Positions 1 to 10,655 are shown, numbered from the stretch's first letter. The stretch: DNA of 64,000 nucleotides from Burkholderiales bacterium 67-32 (GCA_001898625.1 MKUP01000023.1:248001-312000); one strand, 5' to 3'. Translations and numbers: made by a program. The notes: a model not told the origin generated them from the sequence alone.

Positions 1-205
1 TCTCGTTGGCGAGCGTGATGGTCACCTTGTCCTGCGCCACTTCCGAGGTGGCGGCGGCCGACAGCGACAGCGTCGGCCGGTCGGGCTTGGCGGCGTCCGG
101 CGCGGCCTGGGCGACGGCGATGGACGACATCGCGGCCGAGACGGCCAGTGCCGCGCCGCACAGGGCGCGGCGCATCGTGGGAGCGAGGGTGGGGCGGTAA
201 GCCAT
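1..205 (-). CDS. SIMPL-domain (DUF541) periplasmic protein, 5' part only
   Basis: Only the first 68 codons are inside the window; the gene runs off the left edge. The start ATG at 205 has an AAGGA-type ribosome site just upstream. The N-terminus is a Sec signal peptide: a basic start, then a hydrophobic Ala-rich stretch ending near A-V-A-Q-A at about residue 33. The mature part begins with a beta-strand pattern (T-L-S-L-S-A-A-A-T-S-E-V-A-Q-D-K-V-T-I-T) typical of the opening of SIMPL/DUF541 proteins, which are periplasmic or outer-membrane associated and linked to oxidative stress in some bacteria. The family call rests on this short N-terminal match, so it is moderate. Confidence 0.6.
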   Translation of the reverse strand, partial: MAYRPTLAPTMRRALCGAALAVSAAMSSIAVAQAAPDAAKPDRPTLSLSAAATSEVAQDKVTITLANE

Positions 206-274
206 GGTGTGAGTCCTTGTTCTGATTGATGGAAGGGCTGACCCCGTGCACCGCGACCCGGACCGCGGCGCTCG

Positions 275-1096
275 TCAGGCCCCCGTCAGCGCGGTGACAG
301 CCTTGTATAGCATATAGGCCGCCAGCAGCATCAACAGGTAGGCGAAGATGCGTTTCAGCGAACGCACCGGCAGCTTGTGCGCGGTATGGGCACCCACCGG
401 TGCCAGCAGCACGCTGGAAACGATCAACACGATCAGCCCCGGCCAATAGACATACCCGAGCATGCCGGGTTGCCCGCTGGGATGCTGCATGCCTGACCAG
501 ATGTAACCCGCGGTATTGGCCAGCGCGATGGGAAAACCCAGCGCGGCCGAGGTGGCCACGGCGTTGTGCAACGGGACGTTGCACCAGGTCATGAAAGGGA
601 CGGAAACAAAGCCGCCGCCGGCACCGACCAGTCCGGACAGGAAACCGACGCCGGTCCCCGCCGCCGAGGTGCCCAGCGTACCCGGCATCTGGCGGCTGGG
701 CTTGGGCTTCTTGTCGAGCAGCATCTGGATGGCCGAATACCCCACGAACACCGCGAACACCAGCGCCAGCCATCCGGTCTTCAGCGTCGAGAACACCGCC
801 CCGCCGGCAAGCAGTCCGCCGATCACCAACCCCGGCGCGAAGCGCGCCACGATCTCCCACCGCACCGCGCCGCGCTTGTGGTGCGCGCGCACGCTGGAAA
901 TCGACGTAAACAGAATGGACGCCATCGACGTCGCGATCGCCGCATGCACCACCAGTTCAGGCGGCAGGCGCTGCCAGGTGAACAGCATGGTCAGGAAGGG
1001 CACCATGATCATGCCCCCGCCTATGCCGAGCAGCCCCGCGGCAAAGCCGGTGCAGGCCCCAAGTACGAGCAAGGCAACGATAAACAATGGATCCAT
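275..1096 (-). CDS. TauE/SafE family sulfite/organosulfonate exporter-like membrane protein
   Basis: This is a 273-residue polytopic inner-membrane protein. It carries the duplicated TauE/SafE signature: G-F-A-A-G-L-L-G-I-G-G-G-M-I-M-V-P near residues 18-34, and a second copy, G-F-L-S-G-L-V-G-A-G-G-G-F-V-S-V-P, in the second half. About eight hydrophobic segments are visible. The family moves small anions such as sulfite, sulfoacetate or other organic acids; the substrate here cannot be told. The frame is open upstream to 1177, but I place the start at ATG 1096 because the extension is polar and the first membrane helix begins directly after M-D-P-L-F. It is separated from the 6S RNA locus by a dispersed repeat. 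Confidence 0.85.
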   Translation of the reverse strand: MDPLFIVALLVLGACTGFAAGLLGIGGGMIMVPFLTMLFTWQRLPPELVVHAAIATSMASILFTSISSVRAHHKRGAVRWEIVARFAPGLVIGGLLAGGAVFSTLKTGWLALVFAVFVGYSAIQMLLDKKPKPSRQMPGTLGTSAAGTGVGFLSGLVGAGGGFVSVPFMTWCNVPLHNAVATSAALGFPIALANTAGYIWSGMQHPSGQPGMLGYVYWPGLIVLIVSSVLLAPVGAHTAHKLPVRSLKRIFAYLLMLLAAYMLYKAVTALTGA

Positions 1097-1215
1097 GTTG
1101 AAGTCTTGACGATAGTTGGTAAATCGGTGGACGCGTCCCTTCTCCCCAAGACGCATCCTTCGTTCTAGTTCTAGCACCGAAAAAAACTACCTCGGCAACA
1201 CCCCCCCGCCCCATC

Positions 1216-1291
1216 CAGGGCACAGCGGATCCGGCTCCGCCGGTCCGCCAGTGCCGCCCCCTGGGGGGCGCGCGAAGCGCGTAGGGGGGGG
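1216..1291 (-). repeat. Dispersed hairpin repeat, copy A
   Basis: Read on the minus strand it starts with a C-run and CTACGCGC, then GCGC-TTC-GCGC, a GCCCCC/GGGGGC hairpin, and a terminal hairpin with the core CCGGC-GGA-GCCGG flanked by GCGGA/TCCGC arms (1225-1248). It lies just beyond the 6S RNA terminator, with the C-run end toward the RNA gene. Near-identical copies lie at 10521-10592, 28011-28080 and 28245-28322, and a fragment at 11736-11759. Confidence 0.85.
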
Positions 1292-1293
1292 TC

Positions 1294-1327
1294 AAAAAAA
1301 AACCGGAGCATAGCGTATATGCTCCGG
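1294..1327 (-). terminator. Rho-independent terminator of 6S RNA
   Basis: On the minus strand CCGGAGCATA, a 5-nt loop and TATGCTCCGG form a perfect 10-bp stem (1303-1327) followed directly by nine T residues (1294-1302). It lies 13 nt beyond the predicted 3' end of the 6S RNA and before repeat copy A. Confidence 0.9.
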
Positions 1328-1339
1328 GTCGGATAGGAT

Positions 1340-1511
1340 CCCCGCCTGTGTCGCTAGGCCGGCATCTTGAACCGGGGTTCAAGGTGGTCGCGGTCAGCCG
1401 CGCTTCGGGTTCGTCTGACGGAGAGACGATCACACCCGCGGGCAATTTCCACAACCTCATGCCATAAGCATGGGTCCAAGAAATATAAGGCCAAACACGA
1501 GCACGGCAGGG
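1340..1511 (-). ncRNA. ssrS: 6S RNA
   Basis: 6S RNA binds sigma70-RNA polymerase and dampens transcription in stationary phase. It lies directly downstream of zapA, the usual position in proteobacteria. The ends pair: the 5' CCCTGCC (1505-1511) with the 3' GGCGGGG (1340-1346), and nearby TTTGGCC faces GGCCTAGCGACAC, giving the long closing stem with a central single-stranded bubble. A -10-like TATGAT lies about 6-7 nt before the predicted 5' end on the minus strand, and a strong terminator follows. Predicted length is about 172 nt. The ends are estimated from base pairing, not from transcripts. Confidence 0.82.
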
Positions 1512-1567
1512 AAAGCTGATCATACGCGTTTGTGCCGCACAGAAAAGTACCGCACAAACATCAAAAC

Positions 1568-1870
1568 CTAAAATAACTTCTCTTGGGCCCCCAGGGCTGC
1601 ATCGACCATGCGATGCATGTCCTCGATTTTACGCTTGTAGTCGCCGACTGCAAGTCGTGAGTCGGGAGAATTCGCATTCATCAACTCGGCGGCCAATTGC
1701 AATGCCGCCATCACCGCGATGCGCTCGGTGCCCGCCACCTTGCCGCCGGCCTTGATGCGCTGCATGGCCCGATCGACCATCGTCGCCGCAGTCAGCAGCG
1801 CTTCCTTTTCCGAGGGTTCGCAGGCCAGCGGATAATCCTTGCCGAGGATCGTGACGTCAAGACGTTCCAT
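1568..1870 (-). CDS. zapA: Cell division protein ZapA
   Basis: The 100-residue product begins M-E-R-L-D-V-T-I-L-G-K-D-Y-P-L, the typical ZapA opening, followed by the conserved E-K-E-A-L-L-T-A-A block and a C-terminal coiled-coil helix (residues about 50-95). ZapA is a cytoplasmic FtsZ-associated protein that bundles protofilaments at the division ring. The frame extends upstream to 1969, but the family length (about 100-110) and motif start favour ATG 1870. It overlaps the upstream zapB-like gene by 14 nt, so the two are probably translated together. 6S RNA follows downstream. Confidence 0.9.
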   Translation of the reverse strand: MERLDVTILGKDYPLACEPSEKEALLTAATMVDRAMQRIKAGGKVAGTERIAVMAALQLAAELMNANSPDSRLAVGDYKRKIEDMHRMVDAALGAQEKLF

Positions 1871-2159
1871 ATAGACTCCGAGCGCCCGGGTCGGCGCCTT
1901 CTGATCCAGGGGAGGAAGCGTTGTCCGGTGCATCGGCGTCGCCCTCGACTTCCTCGGCGGGCTCTTCACCGCCGGGCAGGCGCGCCAGCACGCCCTCGAC
2001 CCGCGACTGCGCGGCGGCCAGCGTATCGCGCAGCACGCGGATGTGCGAATCGCGTTGCGCGAGGCTCTTGCCCAGCGCCACGTTTTCGTCGCGCAGGCTT
2101 TGCGTCAGTTCGGTGAGCTGGCGTATGCGGCTGGCGAGAAGGTCGAGATCTTCGATCAT
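1857..2159 (-). CDS. ZapB-like coiled-coil protein upstream of zapA
   Basis: A 100-residue protein. Residues 1-65 form an uninterrupted heptad-rich coiled coil (I-E-D-L-D-L-L-A-S-R-I-R-Q-L and onward). The C-terminal third is acidic and low in order (E-E-P-A-E-E-V-E-G-D-A-D-A). Small coiled-coil proteins of this kind commonly precede zapA in betaproteobacteria and resemble ZapB/TIGR02449 in layout; a role in division-ring assembly is inferred from the neighbour. I use ATG 2159; another ATG six codons upstream (2177) is possible. The 3' end overlaps zapA by 14 nt. Confidence 0.7.
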   Translation of the reverse strand: MIEDLDLLASRIRQLTELTQSLRDENVALGKSLAQRDSHIRVLRDTLAAAQSRVEGVLARLPGGEEPAEEVEGDADAPDNASSPGSEGADPGARSLYGTS

Positions 2160-2284
2160 GGGCGTATCGTAAACCATCCAGTGCCGGGAATTGTAGCGAA
2201 CGGCACGCAGCCGGGAACCCGGCCGCGCGCCGCTGTATCAATTGCTTGCAAGCCTCGCAACCGAAGCCGGATGGCGTGGCCCGC

Positions 2285-4076
<1,792 letters not shown>

Positions 4077-4087
4077 GCGGGAGATGA

Positions 4088-4279
4088 TCAGTCTTCAGTC
4101 TGATAGACATAGGGCTTCTGCGGCACCGTCCCGGCCTTGAAACCTTCGACGAGTTCCGGATCGATGGTCTTGTCCCACAGGCGCGCGCGGCCCTGCTTCT
4201 GCTCGCTTTCGAGATCGGGGCGCTGCTGCTTCAGGTCCTGCAGGAACTGGGTGATTTCGGATTCGTAACTCTTGGCCAT
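4088..4279 (-). CDS. DUF3460 family small protein
   Basis: A 63-residue soluble protein starting M-A-K-S-Y-E-S-E-I-T-Q-F-L and ending P-Q-K-P-Y-V-Y-Q-T-E-D. The pattern K-x-x-R-P-x-L-E-x-x-Q-x-x-G-R-x-x-L-W-D-K is characteristic of DUF3460, a betaproteobacterial family of unknown function usually next to scpA and panC. The frame is open to 4396 upstream, but 4279 matches the family start and length. Its function is not known. Confidence 0.85.
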   Translation of the reverse strand: MAKSYESEITQFLQDLKQQRPDLESEQKQGRARLWDKTIDPELVEGFKAGTVPQKPYVYQTED

Positions 4280-4453
4280 GACTAACCTTTGTTCTGGCAT
4301 GCCGTGCCGCCGGTGCGTGAGGTCCGCCGGTCGGGACGTTTTCTGTGCACCCGGGAGTTTACTGCACGCCGGGCCGCGGCGCCGTCCGGGCGCCACCCTG
4401 GATGGGGTGGCTGGGGTTGGGTGTGAAAATTTCCTTTCTATGCCGGTTTTGGG

Positions 4454-4470
4454 GAATATTTTTTATATTC
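4454..4470. promoter_or_regulatory. AT-rich inverted repeat in a DUF3460/DUF6356 divergent intergenic region
   Basis: GAATAT, five T, ATATTC form a 6-bp inverted repeat inside an unusually AT-rich segment (about 4420-4540) between two divergent small genes. It probably lies in promoter DNA; no clear -35/-10 pair could be fixed. Confidence 0.4.
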
Positions 4471-4556
4471 TGGCGTCGACGGGGCGTAAATTTGCAGTAA
4501 TTTTGCGGGGTGCTGTTGATAAAGTATCTCCAGTTTCCCTACTTTCCGACATTCCC

Positions 4557-4811
4557 ATGAGCAAATGGTCGTTCACTTCGCATCCCGCCTCCGTGGGTGA
4601 GACGTACTTCGAGCATCTCGCCGCGTCGTGGGGGTTCGCGTTCCGCATGCTGGTGGGAGGGCTGGCGGCCCTGGTCCATGGCCTGTTCCCGTTCCTGTGC
4701 GTGCGCACCGGGTCGTCCATCATCAAGAACCTGAACGACAAGATGGTGGTGAACCGGGTCAAGGCCGGCCACGTGCCCGCCGCGCAAGCGTCGCAAGCGC
4801 GGGCACGCTAG
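4557..4811 (+). CDS. DUF6356 family small membrane-associated protein
   Basis: An 84-residue protein from ATG 4557. It begins with a W-S-F-T-S-H-P-A-S-V-G-E-T-Y-F-E-H block and continues with an amphipathic-to-hydrophobic helix (residues 22-48: G-F-A-F-R-M-L-V-G-G-L-A-A-L-V-H-G-L-F-P-F-L). It ends with a basic Ala-rich tail. The H-P-x-x-V-G-E-T-Y-x-E-H pattern is recognisable as DUF6356 (small proteins of alpha- and betaproteobacteria of unknown function). It stands alone, divergent from the DUF3460 gene and convergent with metG. Confidence 0.75.
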   Translation: MSKWSFTSHPASVGETYFEHLAASWGFAFRMLVGGLAALVHGLFPFLCVRTGSSIIKNLNDKMVVNRVKAGHVPAAQASQARAR

Positions 4812-4855
4812 GGGCGGCGGGCGCCGTCCCCGGGCGAAGCCGCGACCCGCGCCGC

Positions 4856-6919
4856 TTACCGTACGCGCATGCCCGGCTGGGCGCCCGCCACGGGCTCCAG
4901 CACATAGATGCCCGGCTGCGCCTTTTCATCGGCGTGGCTCGCGGCCAGCACCATGCCCTCGGATACGCCGAACTTCATCTTGCGCGGCGCGAGGTTGGCC
5001 ACCAGCACGGTCAGCTTGCCGATCAGGTCTTCCGGCTTGTAGGACGACTTGATGCCGGAGAACACATTGCGGGTGCGGCCCTCGCCGGCATCCAGCGTCA
5101 GCCGCAGCAGCTTGTCCGAGCCTTCCACGTATTCGCAATTGACGATACGGGCGATGCGCAGGTCGATCTTGGCGAAGTCGTCGATGGTGATGGCGGGCGC
5201 GATCTCCTCGCCGCCTGGCGTGGGCGCCACGGGTGCCGGCGCGGCGGGTGCTTCCAGCAGCGCGTCGAGCAGCTTGGGGTCGACCCGTTGCGCGAGGTGC
5301 TTATAGGGCGCGATGCGCTGCGGCGGCACGACCACGTCGCGCCATTCGAAATCGCGTCCCAGGCCGAACAGTTCGTGCGCCACCCGCCGCGTCAGTTCGG
5401 GCAGGACCGGCGCCAGCATGACCGACAGCGCCTTGAAGCCGATCATGGTGCGCGAGCAGATCTCGTGCAGTTCGCGCTTCCTGTCCGCATCGTCCAGCTG
5501 CTTGGCCAGTACCCAGGGCTGGGCCGCGTCGAAGGCCTGGTTGATGCGGTCGGCGGTGGCCATGATCTCGCGGATGGCCTTGCCGAATTCACGCGCCTCG
5601 AAGGCGTTGCGCACGAGGGTGGCCGAGGCATTGAGCTCGTTCTCGAGCTCGATGGGCGTCCCGCCGTCAAAGCAGAGCTGTCCGTCGAAATGCTTGATGA
5701 GGAAGTTCGAGGCGCGGCTGGCGATGTTGACGTACTTGCCGACCAGGTCGCTGTTGACGCGCGCGATGAAGTCCTCGGGGTTGAAGTCCATGTCCTCGAC
5801 GTGGGCGTTGAGCTTGGCGGCGATGTAGTAGCGCAGCCATTCCGGGTTCATGCCGAGGTCGAGGTAGCGCAGCGGCGAGATGCCGGTGCCGCGGCTCTTG
5901 GACATCTTCTCGCCGCTGACGGTGATGAAGCCGTGGACGTGCAGGCCGTCGGGCGTCTTGCGCTGCGCGAAATGCAGCATTGCCGGCCAGAACAGGGCGT
6001 GGAAATAGACGATGTCCTTGCCGATGAAGTGGTACTGCTCGGTATCGGACTGCGGGTCGAGCAGCGCGTCGAAGTCCAGGCCGGTCTTCTTGCAATAGGC
6101 CTTCAGCGAGGCCAGGTAGCCCACCGGCGCGTCGAGCCAGACGTAGAAATACTTGCCCGGCGCGTCGGGGATCTCGATGCCGAAGTACGGCGCGTCGCGC
6201 GAGATGTCCCAGTCCGCCAACTTGCCTTCCTCGCCCAGCCATTCCCGGGTCTTGGCATAGACCTCGGGCTGCAGGCGCGGCGTGCCGTTGCCATTGACGC
6301 TGCCGGTCCATTCCTGCAGGAAGGCGTAGCAGCGCGGGTCGGACAGCTTGAAGAAGAAGTGGTCCGAGCTTTTCAGGACGGGCGTGGCGCCGGTCAGGGT
6401 GGAGTACGGGTTGCGCAGGTCGGTGGGGGCGTAGACCGCCCCGCAGACCTCGCAGGCGTCGCCGTACTGGTCCTTGGCGCCGCACTTCGGGCACTCGCCC
6501 TTGATGTAGCGGTCGGCCAGGAACATGCCTTTGACCGGATCGTAGAACTGCTCGATGGTGCGGGTCTCGATCAGGCCGGCGTCGCGCAGCTTCAGGTAGA
6601 TCTGGCGCGACAGTTCCGTGTTCTCGTCCGTATCGGTGGAGTGCCAGTGGTCGAACGCGACGTGGAAGCCCTGGAGGTACTTCGGGCGTTCCGCGGCGAT
6701 GCGGGCGACGAGTTCGCGCGGCGTGATGCCTTCGCTTTCCGCCTTGAGCATGATGGGCGCGCCATGGGCGTCGTCGGCGCACACGAAGTGGACCGTATGG
6801 CCTTGCATGCGCATGTTGCGGACCCAGATGTCGGCCTGGATGTACTCCATGATGTGGCCGATGTGGAAGGATCCGTTGGCGTAGGGCAGGGCGGTGGTGA
6901 CGAAGAGTGTGCGCGACAT
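4856..6919 (-). CDS. metG: Methionyl-tRNA synthetase
   Basis: A 687-residue class I aminoacyl-tRNA synthetase charging tRNA-Met. Near the start is [11 protein letters not shown] (HIGH motif). A zinc knuckle follows at about residues 145-162 (C-P-K-C ... C-E-V-C), then [11 protein letters not shown] (KMSKS) near residue 335. A C-terminal EMAP-like tRNA-binding OB-fold domain (from about residue 580: [16 protein letters not shown]) makes this the long dimerising form. The frame continues 49 codons upstream, but M-S-R-T-L-F at 6919 is the family start. It is divergent from the thioredoxin-like gene. Confidence 0.97.
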   Translation of the reverse strand: MSRTLFVTTALPYANGSFHIGHIMEYIQADIWVRNMRMQGHTVHFVCADDAHGAPIMLKAESEGITPRELVARIAAERPKYLQGFHVAFDHWHSTDTDENTELSRQIYLKLRDAGLIETRTIEQFYDPVKGMFLADRYIKGECPKCGAKDQYGDACEVCGAVYAPTDLRNPYSTLTGATPVLKSSDHFFFKLSDPRCYAFLQEWTGSVNGNGTPRLQPEVYAKTREWLGEEGKLADWDISRDAPYFGIEIPDAPGKYFYVWLDAPVGYLASLKAYCKKTGLDFDALLDPQSDTEQYHFIGKDIVYFHALFWPAMLHFAQRKTPDGLHVHGFITVSGEKMSKSRGTGISPLRYLDLGMNPEWLRYYIAAKLNAHVEDMDFNPEDFIARVNSDLVGKYVNIASRASNFLIKHFDGQLCFDGGTPIELENELNASATLVRNAFEAREFGKAIREIMATADRINQAFDAAQPWVLAKQLDDADRKRELHEICSRTMIGFKALSVMLAPVLPELTRRVAHELFGLGRDFEWRDVVVPPQRIAPYKHLAQRVDPKLLDALLEAPAAPAPVAPTPGGEEIAPAITIDDFAKIDLRIARIVNCEYVEGSDKLLRLTLDAGEGRTRNVFSGIKSSYKPEDLIGKLTVLVANLAPRKMKFGVSEGMVLAASHADEKAQPGIYVLEPVAGAQPGMRVR

Positions 6920-7052
6920 GGGGCGGAAACGAGGGGGCGATGAAAGTATCGAATGGGGGATTTTAGCCGCTGGGACGGCGGATGGCCGGGCACGGCGCTT
7001 GCGTGCGCCGCTTGGTCGCCGTTTTTGCCATACTGGGCGCAAGGAGGCATCC

Positions 7053-7379
7053 ATGTCCATGAACACCGTTTACGCGACCCGGGAACCCGCCCGGGAAGAG
7101 ATCGACGCCCTGGGCGAGCCCACGGTGCTGGAATTCGGCGCGCCCTGGTGCGGGCATTGCCTGGCGGCCCAGCCGCTGATCGAGGTCGCCTTCGAGGGGC
7201 ACGCCAAGGTACGGCACCTCAAGGTCGAGGACGGCAAGGGCCGGCCGCTGGGGCGCTCGTTCGGGGTGAAGCTGTGGCCCACGCTCGTGTTCCTGGACCA
7301 GGGGCGCGAAGTGGCGCGCCTGGTGCGCCCCGGCCAGGCGGGGCCGATACGCGAGGCGCTGGCCCTGATCGATCCCTGA
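7053..7379 (+). CDS. Thioredoxin-fold protein
   Basis: A 108-residue cytoplasmic protein with the redox motif W-C-G-H-C (Cys33, Cys36), an L-W-P-T-L cis-proline loop and a typical beta-alpha thioredoxin pattern. AAGGAGG at 7041-7047 lies 5 nt before ATG 7053, which fixes the start; an ATG two codons later is too far. It stands alone, divergent from metG. It is probably a thiol-disulfide reductase-like protein with a CGHC centre, as in many betaproteobacterial thioredoxin paralogues. The specific partner is unknown. Confidence 0.85.
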   Translation: MSMNTVYATREPAREEIDALGEPTVLEFGAPWCGHCLAAQPLIEVAFEGHAKVRHLKVEDGKGRPLGRSFGVKLWPTLVFLDQGREVARLVRPGQAGPIREALALIDP

Positions 7380-7391
7380 GGCCTGGCGCCG

Positions 7392-8300
7392 TCAGGCGCG
7401 CGCCGCGCGCCCGGCGTTGCCGAGCATCTCGTAGAGCAGGTTGGCGGCCGGGGAAAGCGGCCGCCCGCGCTTGGAAATCAGGCCCAGGGTGCGGCTGACG
7501 CGGGGCTGCGACAGCGGAATGCCGACCAGGGTCGCGTGCGTGGTCAGCGGCAGGGCCAGCTGCGGAACGGCGGCGACGCCCAGGCCGGCCTCCACCATGC
7601 CCAGCAGGGTCAGGATGTGGCTGACCTCGATGGCGGTCTGCGACCGCTTGCCGCTCTTGGCCAGCGCGGCTTCGATCAGCAGGCGGTTGCCGCTGCCCTT
7701 GTCGACGGTCATGACGCGTTCCCGGGTCAGGTCTTCCCAGGTGACCGACTTGCGCCGGGCCAGAGGATGGTCCTTGCGCGCGGCCAGCACGAAGTTCTCC
7801 TTGAAGATGGCCTTGAAATCGACCTCGGCCTCCTGGGTGCCGATGAAGTTCACGCCGAAGTCGGCCCGGCCGGAGATGACGGCGTTCAGGACGGTGTTGG
7901 CGCCTTCGTCGATAACGCGCACTCGGATGCGCGGGTGCTTGGCGGTGAAGTCGCGCAGCACCGAGGGCAGGAAGTAGTAGGCCACCGACGGCACGCAGGC
8001 CACCGTGACGAGGCCGCTCAGCTGCGCCGCGAGATCGCTTACGCCCAGCATGGCGCTTTCCAGCTCGTCCAGCGCGGCGCGCGACCGTTCCAGGAACACG
8101 CGCCCCACATTGGTGAGCGAAACGTGCCGAGTGGTGCGGTCGAGCAGGCGCGCGCCCAGGATGGCCTCGAGCTTCTCGATGCGCCGGCTGAGAGCGGGTT
8201 GGGAAAGATGCAGGTCGTCCGCCGCCGCGCGGAAGCTGGACCGCTCTGCCACGGCGACGAAGGCCTGCAATTCCTGGAGGTCGAAATTAATGCGTGCCAT
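7392..8300 (-). CDS. LysR-type transcriptional regulator
   Basis: A 302-residue regulator. The N-terminal winged helix-turn-helix (residues about 5-62: L-Q-E-L-Q-A-F-V-A-V-A-E-R-S-S-F-R-A-A-A ... S-Q-P-A-L-S-R-R-I) is followed by a periplasmic-binding-type effector domain from about residue 90. It is transcribed divergently from the galD-like gene with only 60 nt between starts. It is therefore the likely regulator of that locus, sensing a carboxylate related to its substrate. The specificity is inferred from position only. Confidence 0.9.
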   Translation of the reverse strand: MARINFDLQELQAFVAVAERSSFRAAADDLHLSQPALSRRIEKLEAILGARLLDRTTRHVSLTNVGRVFLERSRAALDELESAMLGVSDLAAQLSGLVTVACVPSVAYYFLPSVLRDFTAKHPRIRVRVIDEGANTVLNAVISGRADFGVNFIGTQEAEVDFKAIFKENFVLAARKDHPLARRKSVTWEDLTRERVMTVDKGSGNRLLIEAALAKSGKRSQTAIEVSHILTLLGMVEAGLGVAAVPQLALPLTTHATLVGIPLSQPRVSRTLGLISKRGRPLSPAANLLYEMLGNAGRAARA

Positions 8301-8360
8301 GCATCAAATTATATAAAAAATGCAATTTACTAATGCACAAGGCAGGTGCATCATTTCGCC

Positions 8361-9440
8361 ATGCAAAAAGCCATACCTTGTGTACTGATGCGGGGCGGTA
8401 CGTCCCGCGGTCCCTATTTTCGCGCCGAATGGCTGCCGCAGGACCTGGCCAAGCGCGATCAGGTGCTGCTGGCGGCGATGGGTTCGCCGCACGAGCTCCA
8501 GATCGACGGGCTGGGCGGCTCCCATACCCTGACCAGCAAAGTCGCCATCGTGTCGCCCTCGACGCGGCCCGGTTGCGACGTCGACTACCTGTTCGCGCAG
8601 GTGTCGGTCGATCGCGCCCTGGTCGACACCCGTCCCAACTGCGGCAACATGCTGTCCGGCGTCGGGCCATTCGCCATCGACCAGGGCATGGTCGCGGCCA
8701 GCGATGGCGAGACCCGCGTGCGTATCTACAATGTCAACACGAATTCGACCATCGACGCCGTGGTGCAGACGCCCGGCGGGAAGACCGAATACGAAGGCGA
8801 TGCCCGCATCGACGGCGTGCCGGGCACCGGCGCGCCGATCCGGCTGAACTTCCTCGACGCCTGGGGCTCGGTCACGGGCAAGGTGTTTCCCACGGGCAAC
8901 ACCCAGGACGTCATCGACGGCGTGCCCGTCACGTGCATCGACGCGGCCATGCCGCTGATGATCGTGCGGGCCTCGCAGTTGGGCGTGAAGGGCGACGAGA
9001 CGGCCGTCGAGCTGGACGCCAACACGGCCATGCTCGAACGGCTGGAGGCCCTGCGCCTCGAAGCCGGCCGGCGCATGGGCCTGGGCGACGTCACGGACAG
9101 CGTCATTCCCAAGCCGGTGCTGCTCAGCGCGTCGGCGGATGCGGATACGGTGGTGTCGCGGTATTTCACGCCGCACAAGTGCCACCGCTCGCATGCCGTC
9201 ACCGGCGCAATCGGTGTGGCAACCGCCTTCGTGACTCCGGGCACGGTGGCGTTCGAGCTGGGCGCGCCCCGCGCGGCCGGCATGCATCGCATCGCCGTGG
9301 CGCATCCCTCGGGACGCATCGAGGTCGATGTCGAATTGCGCGGCACGGCGCCTTCGATCGAAGTGTGCGGTGCCGGCCTGATTCGCACAGCCCGGAAAAT
9401 CATGGAAGGGCAGCTTTACATTCCTGCCCGCTTTTTTTAG
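8361..9440 (+). CDS. PrpF-family tautomerase, GalD (4-oxalomesaconate tautomerase)-like
   Basis: A 359-residue two-domain PrpF-fold protein. Conserved blocks are C-V-L-M-R-G-G-T-S-R-G near residue 9, M-G-S-P-H-E-L-Q-I-D-G-L-G-G, the catalytic-cysteine region P-N-C-G-N-M-L-S-G-V-G-P-F, G-G-x-T-x-Y-E-G-D-A-R-I-D-G-V-P-G, and P-H-K-C-H-R-S-H-A-V-T-G-A. GalD interconverts keto and enol forms of 4-oxalomesaconate in gallate degradation; PrpF relatives act on methylaconitate. The overall pattern is closer to GalD as I recall it. I choose ATG 8361; a GTG at 8346 is also open. A Bug gene follows. No other gallate genes are adjacent, so the substrate is uncertain. Confidence 0.75.
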   Translation: MQKAIPCVLMRGGTSRGPYFRAEWLPQDLAKRDQVLLAAMGSPHELQIDGLGGSHTLTSKVAIVSPSTRPGCDVDYLFAQVSVDRALVDTRPNCGNMLSGVGPFAIDQGMVAASDGETRVRIYNVNTNSTIDAVVQTPGGKTEYEGDARIDGVPGTGAPIRLNFLDAWGSVTGKVFPTGNTQDVIDGVPVTCIDAAMPLMIVRASQLGVKGDETAVELDANTAMLERLEALRLEAGRRMGLGDVTDSVIPKPVLLSASADADTVVSRYFTPHKCHRSHAVTGAIGVATAFVTPGTVAFELGAPRAAGMHRIAVAHPSGRIEVDVELRGTAPSIEVCGAGLIRTARKIMEGQLYIPARFF

Positions 9441-9535
9441 GACCGCGTCATCCGCCAGGAGGGTGCCTTTATCGCGCGCCCGGCGGAAGCCGCTTACGCT
9501 TCGGTAGATCCGAAGAACCAAACGGAGACTTTTTC

Positions 9536-10516
9536 ATGCAAGCCTCGTTCCGAGTGCCGGCGATTGCCGCCTTTGTCACTGCCTTTACCCTGTCCCTGGG
9601 CGCCGTCAGCGTTCAGGCCGCCTGGCCCGAGCGTCCGATCACGATCGTCGTTCCCACCGCTCCCGGCGGCGGCAACGACGCGTTCGCGCGCGTCATCGCC
9701 CAGAAGATGGGCGAGAGCCTCAAGCAGAGCGTCGTGGTCGTCAACAAGGCCGGCGCACAGGGCGCCATCGGCAGCGAATACGTCGCTCGCGCGCCGGCGG
9801 ATGGCTACACCATCCTGTTCGGCTACATCGCCACGCACGGCATCAACCCCGCGCTGCAGAAGCTGCGCTACGACCCGGTCAAGGACTTCAAGCCCATCGG
9901 CCTGCTGGCCAGCTCGCCCACGCTGCTGGTTGTGTCCTCGGCCTCCGGCATCACCTCGGTCAAGGACCTGATCGAAAAGTCCAAGAAGGATCCCAAGGGC
10001 CTGAGCTACGCCTCGGCGGGCGCCGGCACCGCGCCGCACGTCACGGCCGAGCTGTTCAAGATGGTGACGGGCGCCAACATGCTGCACGTGCCGTACAAGG
10101 GTTCGGCGCCGGCAATGACCGACACGCTGGCCGGCACGACGCAAGTCATGTTCCCCAGCCTGTTCAGTGCCTATCCCCATCTGGCCTCCGGCCGGATCAA
10201 GGCCCTGGCCCTGGCCGGCGACAAGCGTTCCGACGTCCTGAAGGACGTGCCGACGCTGGAAGAACTCGGCGTCAAGGGCGTCAGCGTGCCCCAGTGGTAT
10301 GCGCTGTTCGCGCCGGCTGGCACCGACGACGCCATCGTCGATCGCCTGAACAAGGAACTCAACGCCGCGCTGCGTGACCCCGAGGTGATCGCCAAGTTCA
10401 AGGAGGCGGGCGCGGATACGAAGAGCAGCACGCCGCAGGAACTGGGTGAATTCGTGAAGGCCGAAGTGGCTCGCTGGAAGAAGGTGGTGGAAGCGGCGCA
10501 TATCACCACTGAATAG
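9536..10516 (+). CDS. TctC/Bug family periplasmic solute-binding protein
   Basis: A 326-residue exported protein. It has a Sec signal peptide (residues 1-27, ending S-V-Q-A-A) and then W-P-E-R-P-I-T-I-V-V-P-T-A-P-G-G-G-N-D, the Bug carboxylate-binding loop. Further family marks are G-S-E-Y-V-A-R-A-P-A-D-G-Y-T and H-V-P-Y-K-G-S-A-P-A. GGAG lies upstream at a good distance. These proteins bind small carboxylates or aromatic acids for tripartite tricarboxylate transport or sensing. No tctA or tctB is near. It sits 95 nt after the GalD-like gene and probably binds that pathway's substrate. Confidence 0.9.
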   Translation: MQASFRVPAIAAFVTAFTLSLGAVSVQAAWPERPITIVVPTAPGGGNDAFARVIAQKMGESLKQSVVVVNKAGAQGAIGSEYVARAPADGYTILFGYIATHGINPALQKLRYDPVKDFKPIGLLASSPTLLVVSSASGITSVKDLIEKSKKDPKGLSYASAGAGTAPHVTAELFKMVTGANMLHVPYKGSAPAMTDTLAGTTQVMFPSLFSAYPHLASGRIKALALAGDKRSDVLKDVPTLEELGVKGVSVPQWYALFAPAGTDDAIVDRLNKELNAALRDPEVIAKFKEAGADTKSSTPQELGEFVKAEVARWKKVVEAAHITTE

Positions 10517-10520
10517 GGGT

Positions 10521-10592
10521 CCCCCCCTACGCGCTTCGCGCGCCCCCCAGGGGGCGATGCGGGTGGACCGGCGGAGCCGGATCCACCGCATC
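10521..10592 (+). repeat. Dispersed hairpin repeat, copy B
   Basis: It begins 4 nt after the Bug gene stop. Order on the plus strand: C-run, CTACGCGC-TTC-GCGCG, GCCCCCC/GGGGGC, then a hairpin with core CCGGC-GGA-GCCGG. The outer arms are GGTGGA/TCCACC, extended by GATGC/GCATC, and differ from the other copies yet still pair. Confidence 0.85.
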
Positions 10593-10655
10593 CTGGGGAA
10601 TGAGATTGTGGCTGGCCTTGGGTGTGTCCTTGCGGGGCATCCGGGAATGGCGTGG

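Noticed and set aside
10517-10600. Repeat copy B as an ordinary Rho-independent terminator
   Set aside because: It has strong hairpins but no T-tract on either side. A proper hairpin-plus-T terminator is present separately at 10656-10683.
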